Assembly: GCA_027596075.1 (NCBI GenBank)
Contig: JADGJC010000026.1
Coordinates: 62,001 to 126,000, forward strand
Direction of reading: 5' to 3'
DNA length: 64,000 nt
Source: Rhizophlyctis rosea
Lineage: Eukaryota > Chytridiomycota > Chytridiomycetes > Rhizophlyctidales > Rhizophlyctidaceae
The notes beneath the pieces are model-generated. The model ran no database searches. It was not told the DNA's origin and saw only the letters and a list, made by a program, of their open reading frames with translations. Shown piece after piece: positions 21,501 to 30,743 of this stretch (position 1 is its first letter; each line of letters begins with the position of its first letter). The translations under genes and the position numbers were made by a program.

Positions 21501-22213
21501 ACTGGAAGAAGAGTTTAGAGATGTTTGGGAGGATGTGGAAGCATGGCGGGATCGTGATTGAGGAAGGGGAGGGTGGCGACGAAGGTGAAGTGAAAAAGTC
21601 CGGCAATGTTGACAAAGAATACGTTGAGGATCCTTTGACAACGTATCATGCACCATCATTGTCAGTGTCACCAACTGACATGGACATTGAAGTCGACATC
21701 TCAAGTCCAAGCCTCACCCAGAACCCAGTAACCCTCCTCGGCTCCACCACCAACACCCCACTCCTCAAATCACACGGAGTCCTTCCCTTACACATCTCCC
21801 TGATCCTCGACGCGTTAGGTTTCGCCCATCGTAAAATCGAACTCCGCACTCTCTGGTCATCTGTCAAGGCTTCCGGATATCCACTAACAGAGAATTGTTA
21901 TACGTCGTATATTGAGGCGCTGGTGAGGTGTGGGGAGTGTGAGGACGCGGTGAGGGTTCTGAGGGAGGAGATGTGGGAGGATGGGATTGCGGTTGGAGAG
22001 AAGACGGTGAGGAATTTGAAGGGGTTGTTGGAGTGGAGAGGGAGGAGGGATTTGGTGGGGGTTGTGGATGAGTGGGTGAAGGGGGATGAGGATGGGTGTC
22101 AAAAGGGGTTGGGCGAGGTGGAGGTGGAAGTGAATGGCGGTGGGAGTGAGAAACAGGCGGTGGTGGGGAATAAGAGTAGGTCGAGGAAGAGTATGGTTGT
22201 AGATACATTGTAA
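18524..22213 (+). CDS. Large pentatricopeptide-repeat (PPR) protein, mitochondrial
   Basis: Predicted organellar RNA-binding protein acting in mitochondrial RNA processing, stability or translation. The ATG at 18524 is chosen because the frame upstream to 18422 begins only with GTG. About 1,229 aa, without introns. The N-terminus (ICLRCALRL, RLFSRPSP, KRFGSN) is Arg/Ser-rich and lacks acids, as in a matrix presequence. PPR units are clearest as DSTTFNTMLTHIIDRDNVFP, NIQPDAITYRHMIDLHIKL, EPDLKTYTALVLCALKG, KPDAVFYTALFRYYIRNCAF, YGVMLDGYGRAGDWKKSLEM and TENCYTSYIEALVRCGECED. A charged Gly/Glu segment interrupts the array near residues 1040-1090, and the tail is basic. It could be a fungal RNA-stability or translation factor, but no specific orthologue is claimed. 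GC and codon choice change along the gene: C-ending codons early, GGG/GTT-rich later. Confidence 0.9.
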   Translation: MSTPSIKGCTRVSQAAAGICLRCALRLTSPSISTGRLFSRPSPQTTPCKRFGSNSAAPTTIKPTQSISESDSLKLSTALSHNVPPQPPNNHPKMGTRSYRISDKTPHHGNTRMHSLTKLVTQQAPDPDEVWDMFITCYNYYGSFDKVSLVLLRHIAVALSRSTHPKAHARFQFAMDVIRNVRDVKSKEDFKATTEFGLDPDAAFKIASQFNIQYKDANHVAKWVERYEDCFLPGFARQRFRLGFLQQLVKARKWQQVRYWLKMIQSAAGDGKPSEDMLHEVFRIIINEYALISQRKAALEGTDAKALKDLRHETEDASRLLKDMMDWHLSKGGSVPLRLANEWVTTLDWRVGGHIAAMRIVRWMEGNGINPDSTTFNTMLTHIIDRDNVFPAEKLLDEMKARNIQPDAITYRHMIDLHIKLHQPLAAYQYYVSNPSLQREILTWNDTDLYFARRFALSLLEDQPTTAPLEPAIHVLSDIISLTTATVTPIWAHHILIHRLVSQNRLDDATRHLFRIFGWKYWKGSRPHPSNTYNFPALPPQEKRTHLHETHAKSIMLLIQTYAATPATFHTGLELFRILLLKGIEPDLKTYTALVLCALKGQETGVAETLLEHLKRETKLKPDAVFYTALFRYYIRNCAFGKAQGVLGDMIGDGMEVPRGVWVALVRSLLENGRVEDAGRIERERLGEREGWGVDELAVLVAAMVKSGDLKGVREVLDVVMRRLQSGEGVEGVGVGFVKPLVEGFVALGKVGTGEEVLRMCEGMFGKGGGRRKGVLAGVWDVVVSSYLDAGMLADAERVLMDGSVESGSSVGSLTDVAFIRYFGRQKSWDVVETWVADIVSRNDFGRIENGFVECVRCAREQREWDLIGEFWRRLCEERERMGARRFRSFVYATVMSAFATARKYGSAKEVLEMARRDFAGVEEMPLDLRHAAMNVYAKMGMVEEMEGEMREVLKVVGRGDGGKKEGGEEGGWDVLTARGYGVMLDGYGRAGDWKKSLEMFGRMWKHGGIVIEEGEGGDEGEVKKSGNVDKEYVEDPLTTYHAPSLSVSPTDMDIEVDISSPSLTQNPVTLLGSTTNTPLLKSHGVLPLHISLILDALGFAHRKIELRTLWSSVKASGYPLTENCYTSYIEALVRCGECEDAVRVLREEMWEDGIAVGEKTVRNLKGLLEWRGRRDLVGVVDEWVKGDEDGCQKGLGEVEVEVNGGGSEKQAVVGNKSRSRKSMVVDTL

Positions 22214-22711
22214 AGCGCTCAAAGATGTAGATAGATCCTTCAATGGTGTGTCCTGAGACATCAAACGTGATTCTCCCCTCCCATCATGTTGGTTGGTCAC
22301 TTGGTTTAGAGTGTCATCGCTTGCGTTTTGAAGCCTGTTTCAACAATGGAAGGCGTGAGTATGACAAGCGCTTCAGCGGAGCAACGTATAAGTGCACTTT
22401 GATAGGGTAGTGTTGGAGGACGTTCCGATTTCAGGGGCCCTTTTGACTGGTGTGGAACACGAATGTGGTACGAACCAGACGGCACAGTGACATGGTGAGC
22501 GCCACGTTGGCCCTGCCGCCAGTAAAGTCGTTGATAAACAAACACCCCTTCCGTCCCACCCATTTCCACTCGTTTCCACCATCCTCATCGTTGATATCAG
22601 CATAGCAAGTATTGTGGATTTCACACCTAGTCTGTTCTTTTCTGGTTCCTACTTCCGACTTGACGGTAATCTTCACCTTCTCCAACAACATTGAATTGCG
22701 CCCTCAACTCC
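22214..22711. other. Spacer, promoter region of the glycosyltransferase fusion
   Basis: About 500 bp between two plus-strand genes. No conserved frame was seen. Minus-strand frames here have no domain. Confidence 0.5.
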
Positions 22712-25059
22712 ATGCGGACCGACTTCGTGCCCTCAGTTCTTGCCAAAGACAAACGAAATATCCCCTTTCCGTCTACTTCCAACACCTCAAATACAAAGTC
22801 CTCTGTTTTAAGACGGAGAATATCACCCTATACCCGGCGAGTATTGATTTTTGCCTCTCTCGCTTGGACTTGTTACTTTTTGCTATCATGGATTGGACGG
22901 GATGATGCCACTGCTACTATGGAGCAGGTTGTGAAGGACGGAAGCGCAGCCGCGGGAGCTGTCAATGACGTTGAGAACGGGATGCAGAATGATGATAAAG
23001 GATTGACATATATGACTCTGTAGGATGCATTGCAATCCGTTTGGTGTAGTTGTGCGTTTGGATCATGTAGACTGACGGAAAGCAATGCCCATGTTATGAC
23101 ATTCTAGACTTTGCGATGACGTGATGCTATCTTCTACTCTTGTTCTAGCTCATTCATTACGACGCCAGAAATCAAAGGCTCCCTTCCGGGTGATGGTCCT
23201 GCCTCCAGTAACTGCCGCTGCACGTGAAAAGTTGCGGAATGGTGGGGTGGAGGAGCTGTTGGAGATCGATGAGGTGAGGCATCAACCTTGGATTTTCATT
23301 GCGATCGCTCTTAACAATCACAGCTACTGCTCCTCCAACCCAGCTATCATACCCCTTCCCCGTTACAACCGCAAAACGCATGATGAACAAAATGTGTCGG
23401 TACTCTAAACTACATCTGTGGAGCATGACGCAGTTCCGGAAGATTGTTTACCTGGATGCTGATGTGGTAACGTAGGCATATGTACATGTATCCCTACAAG
23501 TCCACCGAAAGTCTGACCGTATTTTATCAGATGGTGATCAAGAACATCGATGACTTGTTTGATCATCCGGAGCTCTCTGCTACGTTGGACCTTGGTGGCA
23601 CATTCAATACTGGTGTGTTTGTGGCGGAACCGAATCTACCTGTGTATGAGGAGATGAAAGCGGTAAGATGTCAGCACTGCCATTCAGTTGCCTGCCCTCA
23701 ACCTATCCCTCTTGCTCAATGCCCTGGATGACTCACCACCTCCTTCCAGACGTACTCCACCAGCCCCTCCTACAATCGCGGCGACCAAGGCTTCCTCAAC
23801 CATTACTACACCCAGACCCCAAACCGTACTTTCCATGCCCTCCCATCTACCTATAATGTGCTTTTGAGGTTCCAAGAATACGCAATATGGCCGACGATAA
23901 AGGAAGAGGTGAAAGTAGTGCACTTCACGAGTGAGACGAAACCCTATACATTTTGGTGGGCTGGGCACCCGTTTTGGGAGCGGAATTTTGGGGAGGAGTG
24001 GTTTTATGAGTGGGTTAGGAGTGCGAGGAAGATTGGTGAAGGTGCGTGGCGTATTTTGATGGTGGTTTGATTTACTAGGTGTGACGTTCATTTCGATGTT
24101 TTTCGTTGAAAACATATCATTTTCCCTTTGCAGATTCGCCGTCCGTCGAATCATACAACCTTCTCAAACCTCCAAACCCCATCATCAGCGACTCAATCCC
24201 ATCCCGTGACGCAGAAACCTGCGAACCTTTCCGCAACCACTCATTTACCTTTCCAAATATTCATCAATATTCCGTCCTACTTTCAACGACACCGAAAACA
24301 AAGTATCAAGACGTCTTGCGAGCGGTTGGACTGTATGATGGCAACAGGCTCGTACATACAATCTATATCCTGTGGAGAGGCGGCGAAGGACGTTTCCCCG
24401 ATTCGTTGAAGAACACAATGACATCACATAAGCCCACGTCCACACCACGAATTGAAATCATCCACGCCAATCAGACCTCCCGTCAAACAACCCTCCATCC
24501 CATCGAAAGCCTGCAAACAAAATACATCCTCCATGTAGACGTGGACCAATTGGATACCAATCCCGTCCCTGCAGCAGATACGGATTTTGCGTTCTCGCAA
24601 GTGAGGTCTGATACGTTCAAGACTTCTTATGCGGGGTTCTTCCCGTCGGGGCATAGGATCAAGGCGGGGACCGAGGGGGAGGAGCAGGTTTTCGAGGTTG
24701 TTAGGGACGGGATTGGAGGAGATGATAAGGTCATCAACGGCTACTCCTTTCTGAACCTCCATACCACCCTCATCCCCTCCCGCCTCCTCTTCATGTACAC
24801 GTGTCTCATGCCCTCCCGTGTGCGTGCATATGTTGAAGCGAGGGAAGAGTGTTGGGATGTGGCGGTGAACATGTTGTTGGGAGGTGTGACGGGGCAGGCC
24901 CCGGTTGTTGTTGGGCTGGAGGGTGGGAGAGGCAGACGATGGAATGGCCAGGATGGGGTGGATGATGAGTGTTTGACGGATTTGGTGAGAATCTGGGGAG
25001 GACGGATGGTATTGAGATGGGGAGATGGGGTTGTCAGTCGGTATCAGAGTGCAGAGTAA
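22712..25059 (+). CDS. GT8 (glycogenin-like) - GT64 (exostosin-like) fusion glycosyltransferase
   Basis: Predicted Golgi type II membrane protein with two glycosyltransferase domains. Six exons in phase: 22712-23019, 23108-23273, 23344-23466, 23531-23662, 23750-24041 and 24134-25059, about 648 aa. A membrane anchor is at residues 38-56 (VLIFASLAWTCYFLLSWIG). GT8 part: TYMTLLCDDVMLSSTLVLAH, NKMCRYSKLHLW, the metal-binding DADV after KIVYL, TFNTGVFVAEP and RGDQGFLNHYY. GT64 part (last exon): YSVLLSTTPKT, IYILWRGGEG, YILHVDVDQ as the DxD-like site, TDFAFSQVRS, YAGFFPSGHR and the signature EECWDVAVNMLLGGVTGQAP, matching the NCEDIAMNFL region of exostosins. The join depends on the fifth intron (24042-24133). 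Unspliced, the GT8 frame stops at about 24070. No ATG suits a separate GT64 gene. The glycan product is unknown. Confidence 0.83.
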
Positions 25060-25638
25060 AGTCGCTCTTGTTGGGGTATTGAAGCCGGAATGAATGGTGC
25101 ATCGCATATGTACATAAATCACACTGGAAACATGCCTTTGGGGAGCATTTTGGAATGGCTTGAGTTTGTGACATGATTCACAGCCATCCCTAGTTATGGA
25201 CCATGGACAAGGGATCGTTGTCATGAGTTTGCCGTTTGATGGTATATTGAAAGCGCTGATGATATTTTTCCCCACTTTTCCGGAACCGAGATATAGGTCC
25301 TACACATACATACGGCGCCCTATCTGCTCCCTCCCCCCAGTTCCTCCCCATATCCCGGGGTATGATTTACAACTACAATATCTACATACAAATGCCCGTC
25401 TCCTCTGGCGTGAGCAACCAATCCGCTGAATAATCGAAACTTGGGGTTTTGCGGGTACCGCTTGATTTGTGAGAGGTGCGCATTACCTGACAGGGGTTCG
25501 GGTTATTGGGGTTATTGGGGTTATTGGCCTCGTTGGAGAGGTGAGGTTGGGTTTGGAATGGGAAGTTGGAATGTTGCCGCGTCCTTAGCGGTAGTACATG
25601 GTTTATCCGAAATATAGAACCGGAGGCGATTCCCTTCC
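25060..25638. other. Spacer with a small 9-bp tandem repeat
   Basis: 3' regions of two convergent genes. At 25500-25526 GGGTTATTG occurs three times in tandem. Nothing else was recognised. Confidence 0.55.
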
Positions 25639-26356
25639 CTAAGTATGCCGACCCAATTCGATATGTTCATCGCTTGCGTGCTTGATGGGGAGTGCTGCAT
25701 AATCTCCCCACACCCCCAGCAGCGAGTAAAATCCACGGAAGTCCTCAACAATCCGTTCAAACATTTCGTTATAAAAGAAGGTGATATCCTCCAGCTCCCA
25801 TACTTTTCCCTTCCCCTGCTCAGCTATGCCAGTCCTCAACCTTGTCAAGGATGCCGACAACTTCGGGCCATCAAATTCCTTTTTCTTCCCCTGTGCTGAA
25901 CATCACCCGAGCAAAATTCGTCAAGTCGCTTTGAATGTCCTTAAGCACCGGCCAGTGGGGGCACTCCTCGAACTTCCCGTCTTCCAAGCCAGCCGCGTCC
26001 TCCAGCAAACACAGCTTCTGGCCTTCCCACCACCAGGAATATCCAAACAATCCTTCTTGGTATTTCTCCTCAAGGAAGGGGAACCATCGCTTGAGTTGTG
26101 CGATTTCGACTTCATATTGACGTTTATCTGATTCGTCAATGTCGGCGTCTACCCTCCCCATCATCCGAAACGTCACCGTCACGGTCCCATCCCTTTCGAC
26201 TACGCTACTGAACCCAACAAACTTGCACTCATTGGGAAACAGCTCGTCGGTTAAAGAGCCGATTTCCAGGGTTGATACGTATCGCCGGAACCACCGTTTG
26301 AGGGCTGTCATGAACGTGGCTCGCCAAGATCGATTTCTTAGAAACTCGATTTCTTA
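25639..26356 (-). pseudogene. Hypothetical protein, apparently frame-disrupted
   Basis: Two protein-like minus frames abut. Frame one (from about 26356, ATG at 26311, stop at 25871) reads LKRWFRRYVSTLEIGSLTDE, FVGFSSVVERDGTVTV and KRWFPFLEEKYQEGLFGYSW. Frame two (about 25890 to 25639) reads AQGKKKEFDGPKL, KVWELEDITFFYNEMF and RGFYSLLGVWGDYAALP. A single-base shift near 25885 would make one protein of about 230 aa. No plausible intron was found there. Upstream, a third frame (ATG at about 26500) with NEITFPSRHIALSQHDIILH stops inside a 16-bp tandem duplication. I read this as one decaying gene or an assembly error. No family is recognised. A genuine multi-exon gene with an odd intron remains possible. 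Confidence 0.45.
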
Positions 26357-26361
26357 GAAAG
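26330..26361. repeat. 16-bp tandem duplication
   Basis: TCGATTTCTTAGAAAC is followed directly by TCGATTTCTTAGAAAG, with only the last base differing. It lies between the two upstream frames of the disrupted hypothetical gene and changes the frame by one base. Confidence 0.85.
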
Positions 26362-27227
26362 CTTTACGCGGGTGACATCTGGCAGAAGTTCCATTTGGTC
26401 ATAGATGTGTAGGATGATATCGTGTTGGGATAGAGCGATGTGTCGGCTGGGGAAGGTAATTTCATTCGATCGAGTCGTTGCTGCTATATTTATTGCGATC
26501 ATATCTCCCTCCCCTCAAGGTCGCTTTCGACTTTGCTGCTTTCCGTCATTGTCGTTTGTGTGGCATGGTATTTTGCGAAGGGAGAAGGAGGTTGAAAGCG
26601 GGTTTGCAGGTGGCCAATAAGAAGGAGTTGAGCGGTGGATGATATTGGTTGGTTGGCTAGAGAAGAGGGGAAGTTTTGAAATAAAAGTCCGGGAGGGGGC
26701 ACAGTAAACGCCGACGGTGTCTTCATGGAGGGTGATGTTGATTGTGCAACACTTGAAAAGGAAAGGTTCTTTGCTGGGTGGGATGGGCCAACGTAGACAT
26801 CCAAGCGGTTGAAAATATATGACCGAGTCCGGCGTCAGTCAACCCTCCTTGTGGCTTGCTTTTCGGCCAAGTTACCTGGGTTCAACTCCCATGTCTTAGG
26901 GATCGTACACTATGTACCCACAAGTTTCGAAACAACTGTTCCACCCACAGAACAAAGTCCCACCACACAACACTCCCACCACCAACTCAACAGCACAGCC
27001 ACAAACGGCACATCGGGTTTACACTTACATTTCATACCCCACAAACCGGGGAAAAACACATAACACGAAAGCACGCAAAAGTACAACATACATCTACTAC
27101 TAAAAAAAAAAAAAGGACAACGGCAATGAAAACTGATACATATAGTAAAGGCAGGAAAAACAAAAAAGAAGACTACAAAAAAGGAGAAAGGAATAATCGT
27201 TTGGCGAACTGTGCAAGATGCTGCAGC
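26362..27227. other. Spacer, no gene seen
   Basis: Contains an A-tract at about 27102-27114 and A-rich sequence to 27190. A GGTTCAACTCCC string near 26880 resembles a tRNA T-arm, but no acceptor or anticodon stem can be formed around it. Confidence 0.5.
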
Positions 27228-28391
27228 TTAATGCGCCCCAAAATCATCATCGTAACCCGGCCCATCATCATCATCGTCATCATCGAAACCCTTTCTATTC
27301 CCATCATCATTGTCATCATCATCATCCTACCCCTCCACCACATCCATCAACACCCTCCCCTACCCCCATCCCTACCCAACAGTCCTCTTCCTCTCAACCC
27401 TCCCCATCCCCCCTCCCGTCCCAAACCCCCCAACAGTCCCAACATACCCCGTCCCACCCCTCTCCTCCGCCCGACTACTCCTCAACCACCCACTAACAAC
27501 CCCCCAAGGATCACTAACCATATTCTCAACCGCCGTCGTCAACTTATCAACCAACGCACTCCCCTCCCCCCCTTCCGCACCCCCCATCGTCGTCGCACCC
27601 CCCGTGCCATTAGGACCAGGATGAATAACAAAAGGCTCAACCGCACCAGGTTGTCCCTGCGCCGTAGCAGTTGTCGTCTCACTGCTACTACCATTGGGTC
27701 TAGGCGTAGCATAATACGTCGTACTCCCCGTCCTCTCCCGTCCAACCCCAACCGCACTAGTCGAATTCGTAATAATAGGATCAGGTCTCACCCCTCTCCC
27801 CACACTCGTATGACTCCGACTCATGCGTGGACGTCTCCCGGGACTGCCGCTACGTGCGGTTGGATCAAGTGTTGTTGTATCTGATGTGGAGGAAGAGAGG
27901 ATGGATAGAGCGGGGATGTCGTCGTCTTGTGGGTGGTCGCCGAGGATGAAGACGCCGCTGTCGTGGTTGGAGGGGTTGTTTTGGGATCGGGCGCGGCGGA
28001 GGGGTTTTGGTGGGGGTTGGTGGGGTGCGGTGGAGGGTGTTGTTGTTGTTGTTGTGGGAGCTTCGGTGGTGGGAAGGTTGGTGGTGGGTAACGGGTTGGA
28101 AGTGTTTGATAGGGCATCAGGGTGCGGAACATCTGCCACAACCGATGCAGTATTATCTTCCCCCACCACCATCTCCTTCTCCACCTCCACCCTCGCAACA
28201 TTCAACGGATCCATCACCTCTACCGCCTCCTCCTTTACCTCCCGCTTGACCTCCTCACCACCACCCTCAACCACACCCACCCCCGGCTCAACCTCCGGCT
28301 CAACCTCAACCCCCTCCAAATCCTCCAAAGCCTTCAAAGCCTCATCATCCGCCCAATCCCCTCCCACCTCCCCTCCCACCCATCTCGACAT
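27228..28391 (-). CDS. Hypothetical low-complexity protein with a poly-Asp C-terminus
   Basis: Unknown function. The main exon (28391-27381) encodes MSRWVGGEVGGDWADDEALK, a Val/Glu-rich segment, Pro/Thr-rich linkers, SRSHTSVGRGVRPDPIITN, and a short ordered-looking SALVDKLTTAVENMVSDPWG. Without splicing it stops at 27372. A 54-bp intron (27380-27327, donor GTTGGG, acceptor GGGGTAG) would join in phase to an exon ending at 27228, adding about 32 residues with FDDDDDDDGPGYDDDFGAH. The donor is weak, but a GTTGGA donor is needed in the nearby MIC26/27 gene, and the exon length keeps the frame. The Asp run overlaps a CAT/ATC microsatellite, so the tail could be fortuitous. Total would be about 369 aa. 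The alternative start at 28481 would overlap the divergent secreted-protein gene. Confidence 0.45.
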
Positions 28392-28456
28392 CCCACTCCA
28401 ACCACCAAACACCTCCTCAACCCCTCCTCTCCTCAAAACCAAGTTCCAAAACCACC

Positions 28457-28809
28457 ATGCTCGCCACCAAGATCCTCGCAACCCTCGCCATCGTCGCCGG
28501 CGCCCAAGCCTGCTACTTCCGCGTCCGCACCGGCAACGGCAAGTCCTTTCAAGTCCAGCACTCCGAGCCTAGCGACCACGGCTCCAACACCCCGCTCAGT
28601 GTTTCGTGGTCCAACTCTGGTTGCTCCTTCTCGGGCAAGCTTGCGAATGGGTGCGGCTTCACTTTGCAGAAGCAGTCGGGGTGTGGTGGGAGTAAGTTGT
28701 CTAGTTGTTGATTGGGGGTAGTTGCTTGGGCGAGAAGCGTTTTTCTGACTTGTGGGCTCTTTCGTTGTCGTTCTAGGCGTCAGCCTCACTCACATTGCCG
28801 ACCCTTGAA
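28457..28809 (+). CDS. Small secreted cysteine-containing protein
   Basis: A predicted secreted protein of about 88 aa. Signal peptide: MLATKILATLAIVAGAQA, followed by CYFRVRTGNGKSF. Two exons, 28457-28691 and 28778-28809. The intron has GTAAGT, a CTGAC branch-like site and TTCTAG, and its splicing replaces an unspliced ending (SKLSSC) with SVSLTHIADP. The mature chain of about 70 residues carries Cys in CYFR, SNSGCSF, NGCGF and SGCGG, so two disulphides are possible, and is rich in Ser and Gly. No family was recognised. Small secreted proteins of this sort in fungi are often called effector candidates, but there is no evidence here beyond size and secretion. It starts 65 bp from the divergent hypothetical gene. 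Confidence 0.68.
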
Positions 28810-29557
28810 CGGTGATATTATCGCATGTGCGCAGGCGCACGGGTTCCGAGTCGATGTGGGAAGAATGTTGATCTGGTACGACGGAAGGCCGAGTGTGGGG
28901 AATGTATTTGTGGTAGTGATCATGTAGACTTCCTTGTATAATCATGCCCTTTGGTTCATTGGAATACAATCTGCTGAATTCGGCCAGAATGATCCTTACA
29001 CTTTGCTGCCTGTAGTCCTTGTATGGTTTGCGTTTGACCTTCCACATATAATGCACCTGGCCACCAAATGAGATCACTTTGAATTTGTCAGATTTCGATT
29101 ACTTTATGCAACCATTAACGATCTACCATTGGGATGGGGGTACCGCCGATGCTCTTTCAAGCTCAAGGAATGGCGAACTCAACAAAATCAAATCTTGTGG
29201 GCACACCCGCTTCAGAAATGTGGTGACTTGTATGCATGCGAAATGTGACAAGTTGTATGGTCCTGCCTGACCTGCACTTTCACCAACCGAATGGGGAGAC
29301 CGAGCGAGCAGAATTGAGTTGCAGTGTAAAGCGCCCCGGCAGTTGTCAGACGCTGAGAATGACGTTAGTGAATTGTTGAATCAGAAAGGAAGGCACCATC
29401 ATCCTGCTATCACCACACTGAAGATTGCCACCAGCTCTTGGCCTTATCGCCAATGCACCACTACAAACCAACTGTTCCACGGCATGTCATGTACGACACA
29501 TTACCATGTTGGGTATGACGCCCTCTCATTAAGTATATGGCATATGGTACAATCCAT
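28810..29557. other. Spacer, no gene seen
   Basis: About 750 bp between the secreted-protein gene and the MIC26/27 stop. Only short frames without domains. Confidence 0.55.
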
Positions 29558-30448
29558 TCATTTGACCTCCTTCTTCACTTCTGTTCCTTCCGTTCCCCCG
29601 CCTGCACCCAATAGTCCCTTGACCTGATCCACAAGGTTATTGAAAGGACTCGCCGCCTTTGGTGCAACGTCCAGCACCGTTGTTCCTTCTACTTGAGGTG
29701 CTACGGTTTGTTTGTAAATATTGTGCGTGGTGCGAGGGTAGAGGTATGTGAAAGCGCCGAGGGAAAGGCCTGTGGGGCCCAAGATGCGGAGAGGGAAGGA
29801 GCCTGATATTGAAGGTCAGGTGTTGAGTATTGTCCGCAAAACTTTTGATGAATGTTGACTAGTTACGTACGGTTCTTTGTTAATATGGATCCGGCGAAGC
29901 CTGCGACTGTTACATAGAGGGCGTTGGGAAGGAGGGTTTCGCCTGGTGCGGCATATCGCTTGATAGTTGCTAATGGAGAAGTGTGAGCTGGTGTACTCGG
30001 AGTAGTCCAATGCACAACCAGCAACTCCAACCTGTAGCTTTATGCTCAACATCTATCCACTTATCCACAGCGACTTGAACTTGTGCCTGCAGCGCGCCTT
30101 GTAAGTCATGAACACCGCTTTGTCAGCAGAGTGATAAAAATAGCCACCTGTGTGGACGCGAACTGGTCTGATACTGTATGGCGAGTCTAAAAGAGTGTGC
30201 ACCGCAAGTTTGAGTTTCTTCTCTGTTACGTGCTCTTTTCAGATAAAGACGGTCAGTTACCTGGCGGATGGCAAGTTCTAGTCGGGATGGTTCAGGTTGT
30301 GCGAGAGCGGGTTCAGGTTGGTCATCGTATATGCTGAGTTTCTATGGACCGCGTGAGAAAGGATTTGTTTGGGTCGTCGCCGTTCCCTAAATCTTACCTT
30401 TCTTGGTGGGATAAACCCAGGACGTTGAGCGTCGGCTGTTGAGGACAT
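29558..30448 (-). CDS. MICOS complex subunit MIC26/MIC27 (apolipoprotein O-like)
   Basis: Inner-membrane protein of the mitochondrial contact site and cristae organising system. Six short exons join in phase to about 208 aa, starting MSSTADAQRPGFIPPRK at 30448. Family hallmarks in order: KLSIYDDQPEPAL, EPSRLELAIRQ, VTEKKLKLAVHTLLD, VDKWIDVEHKATATIKRY, then the first membrane segment ending ALYVTVAGFAGSILTKNR and the second RILGPTGLSLGAFTYLYPRT, which carry the glycine-rich motifs of the family. The tail NLVDQVKGLLGAGGG is amphipathic. One intron needs a GTTGGA donor and another ends in ACAAG, both supported by the frame. No cleavable presequence is evident. It cannot be assigned to MIC26 rather than MIC27. 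It shares a 295-bp divergent upstream region with the zinc-finger gene. Confidence 0.85.
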
Positions 30449-30743
30449 CGGAAAGGATCAATTATTGATGGATTGGAAGAGTGGGAAAGCAGGTCATGCC
30501 TGTGCAGATGCCTTTGTGAGGTGGGTGTGATGGCCATCGCGCGTGAGTCACTCCAGATCACTGGCCGGTGGTACATGAGCACCAGCTCTTGAACTTGAAG
30601 CTCACAACTTCATTCCTCCTGTTTGATTCTTAGTTTCCTGTCATTAGTAGTGACCATACTGTCAAAACACATACAGACGTGAAAGTGCAGCCGACTTGCG
30701 TGGTTGCAAATTGCAGAGGAGTGTTCAAGTCCTCACTGGTACG

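Noticed and set aside
24106..25059. Separate GT64 gene starting at 24106
   Set aside because: The frame start there is TTG. No ATG precedes the conserved GT64 core, whereas a standard intron joins it in phase to the GT8 exons.
26860..26910. tRNA-like T-arm sequence GGTTCAACTCCC
   Set aside because: No matching acceptor stem, D-arm or anticodon arm can be drawn from the flanking bases.
26856..28572. Plus-strand frames over the acidic-tailed hypothetical gene
   Set aside because: Pro/His/Thr runs produced by the complement of Gly/Val/Asp-rich coding and by the CAT microsatellite.
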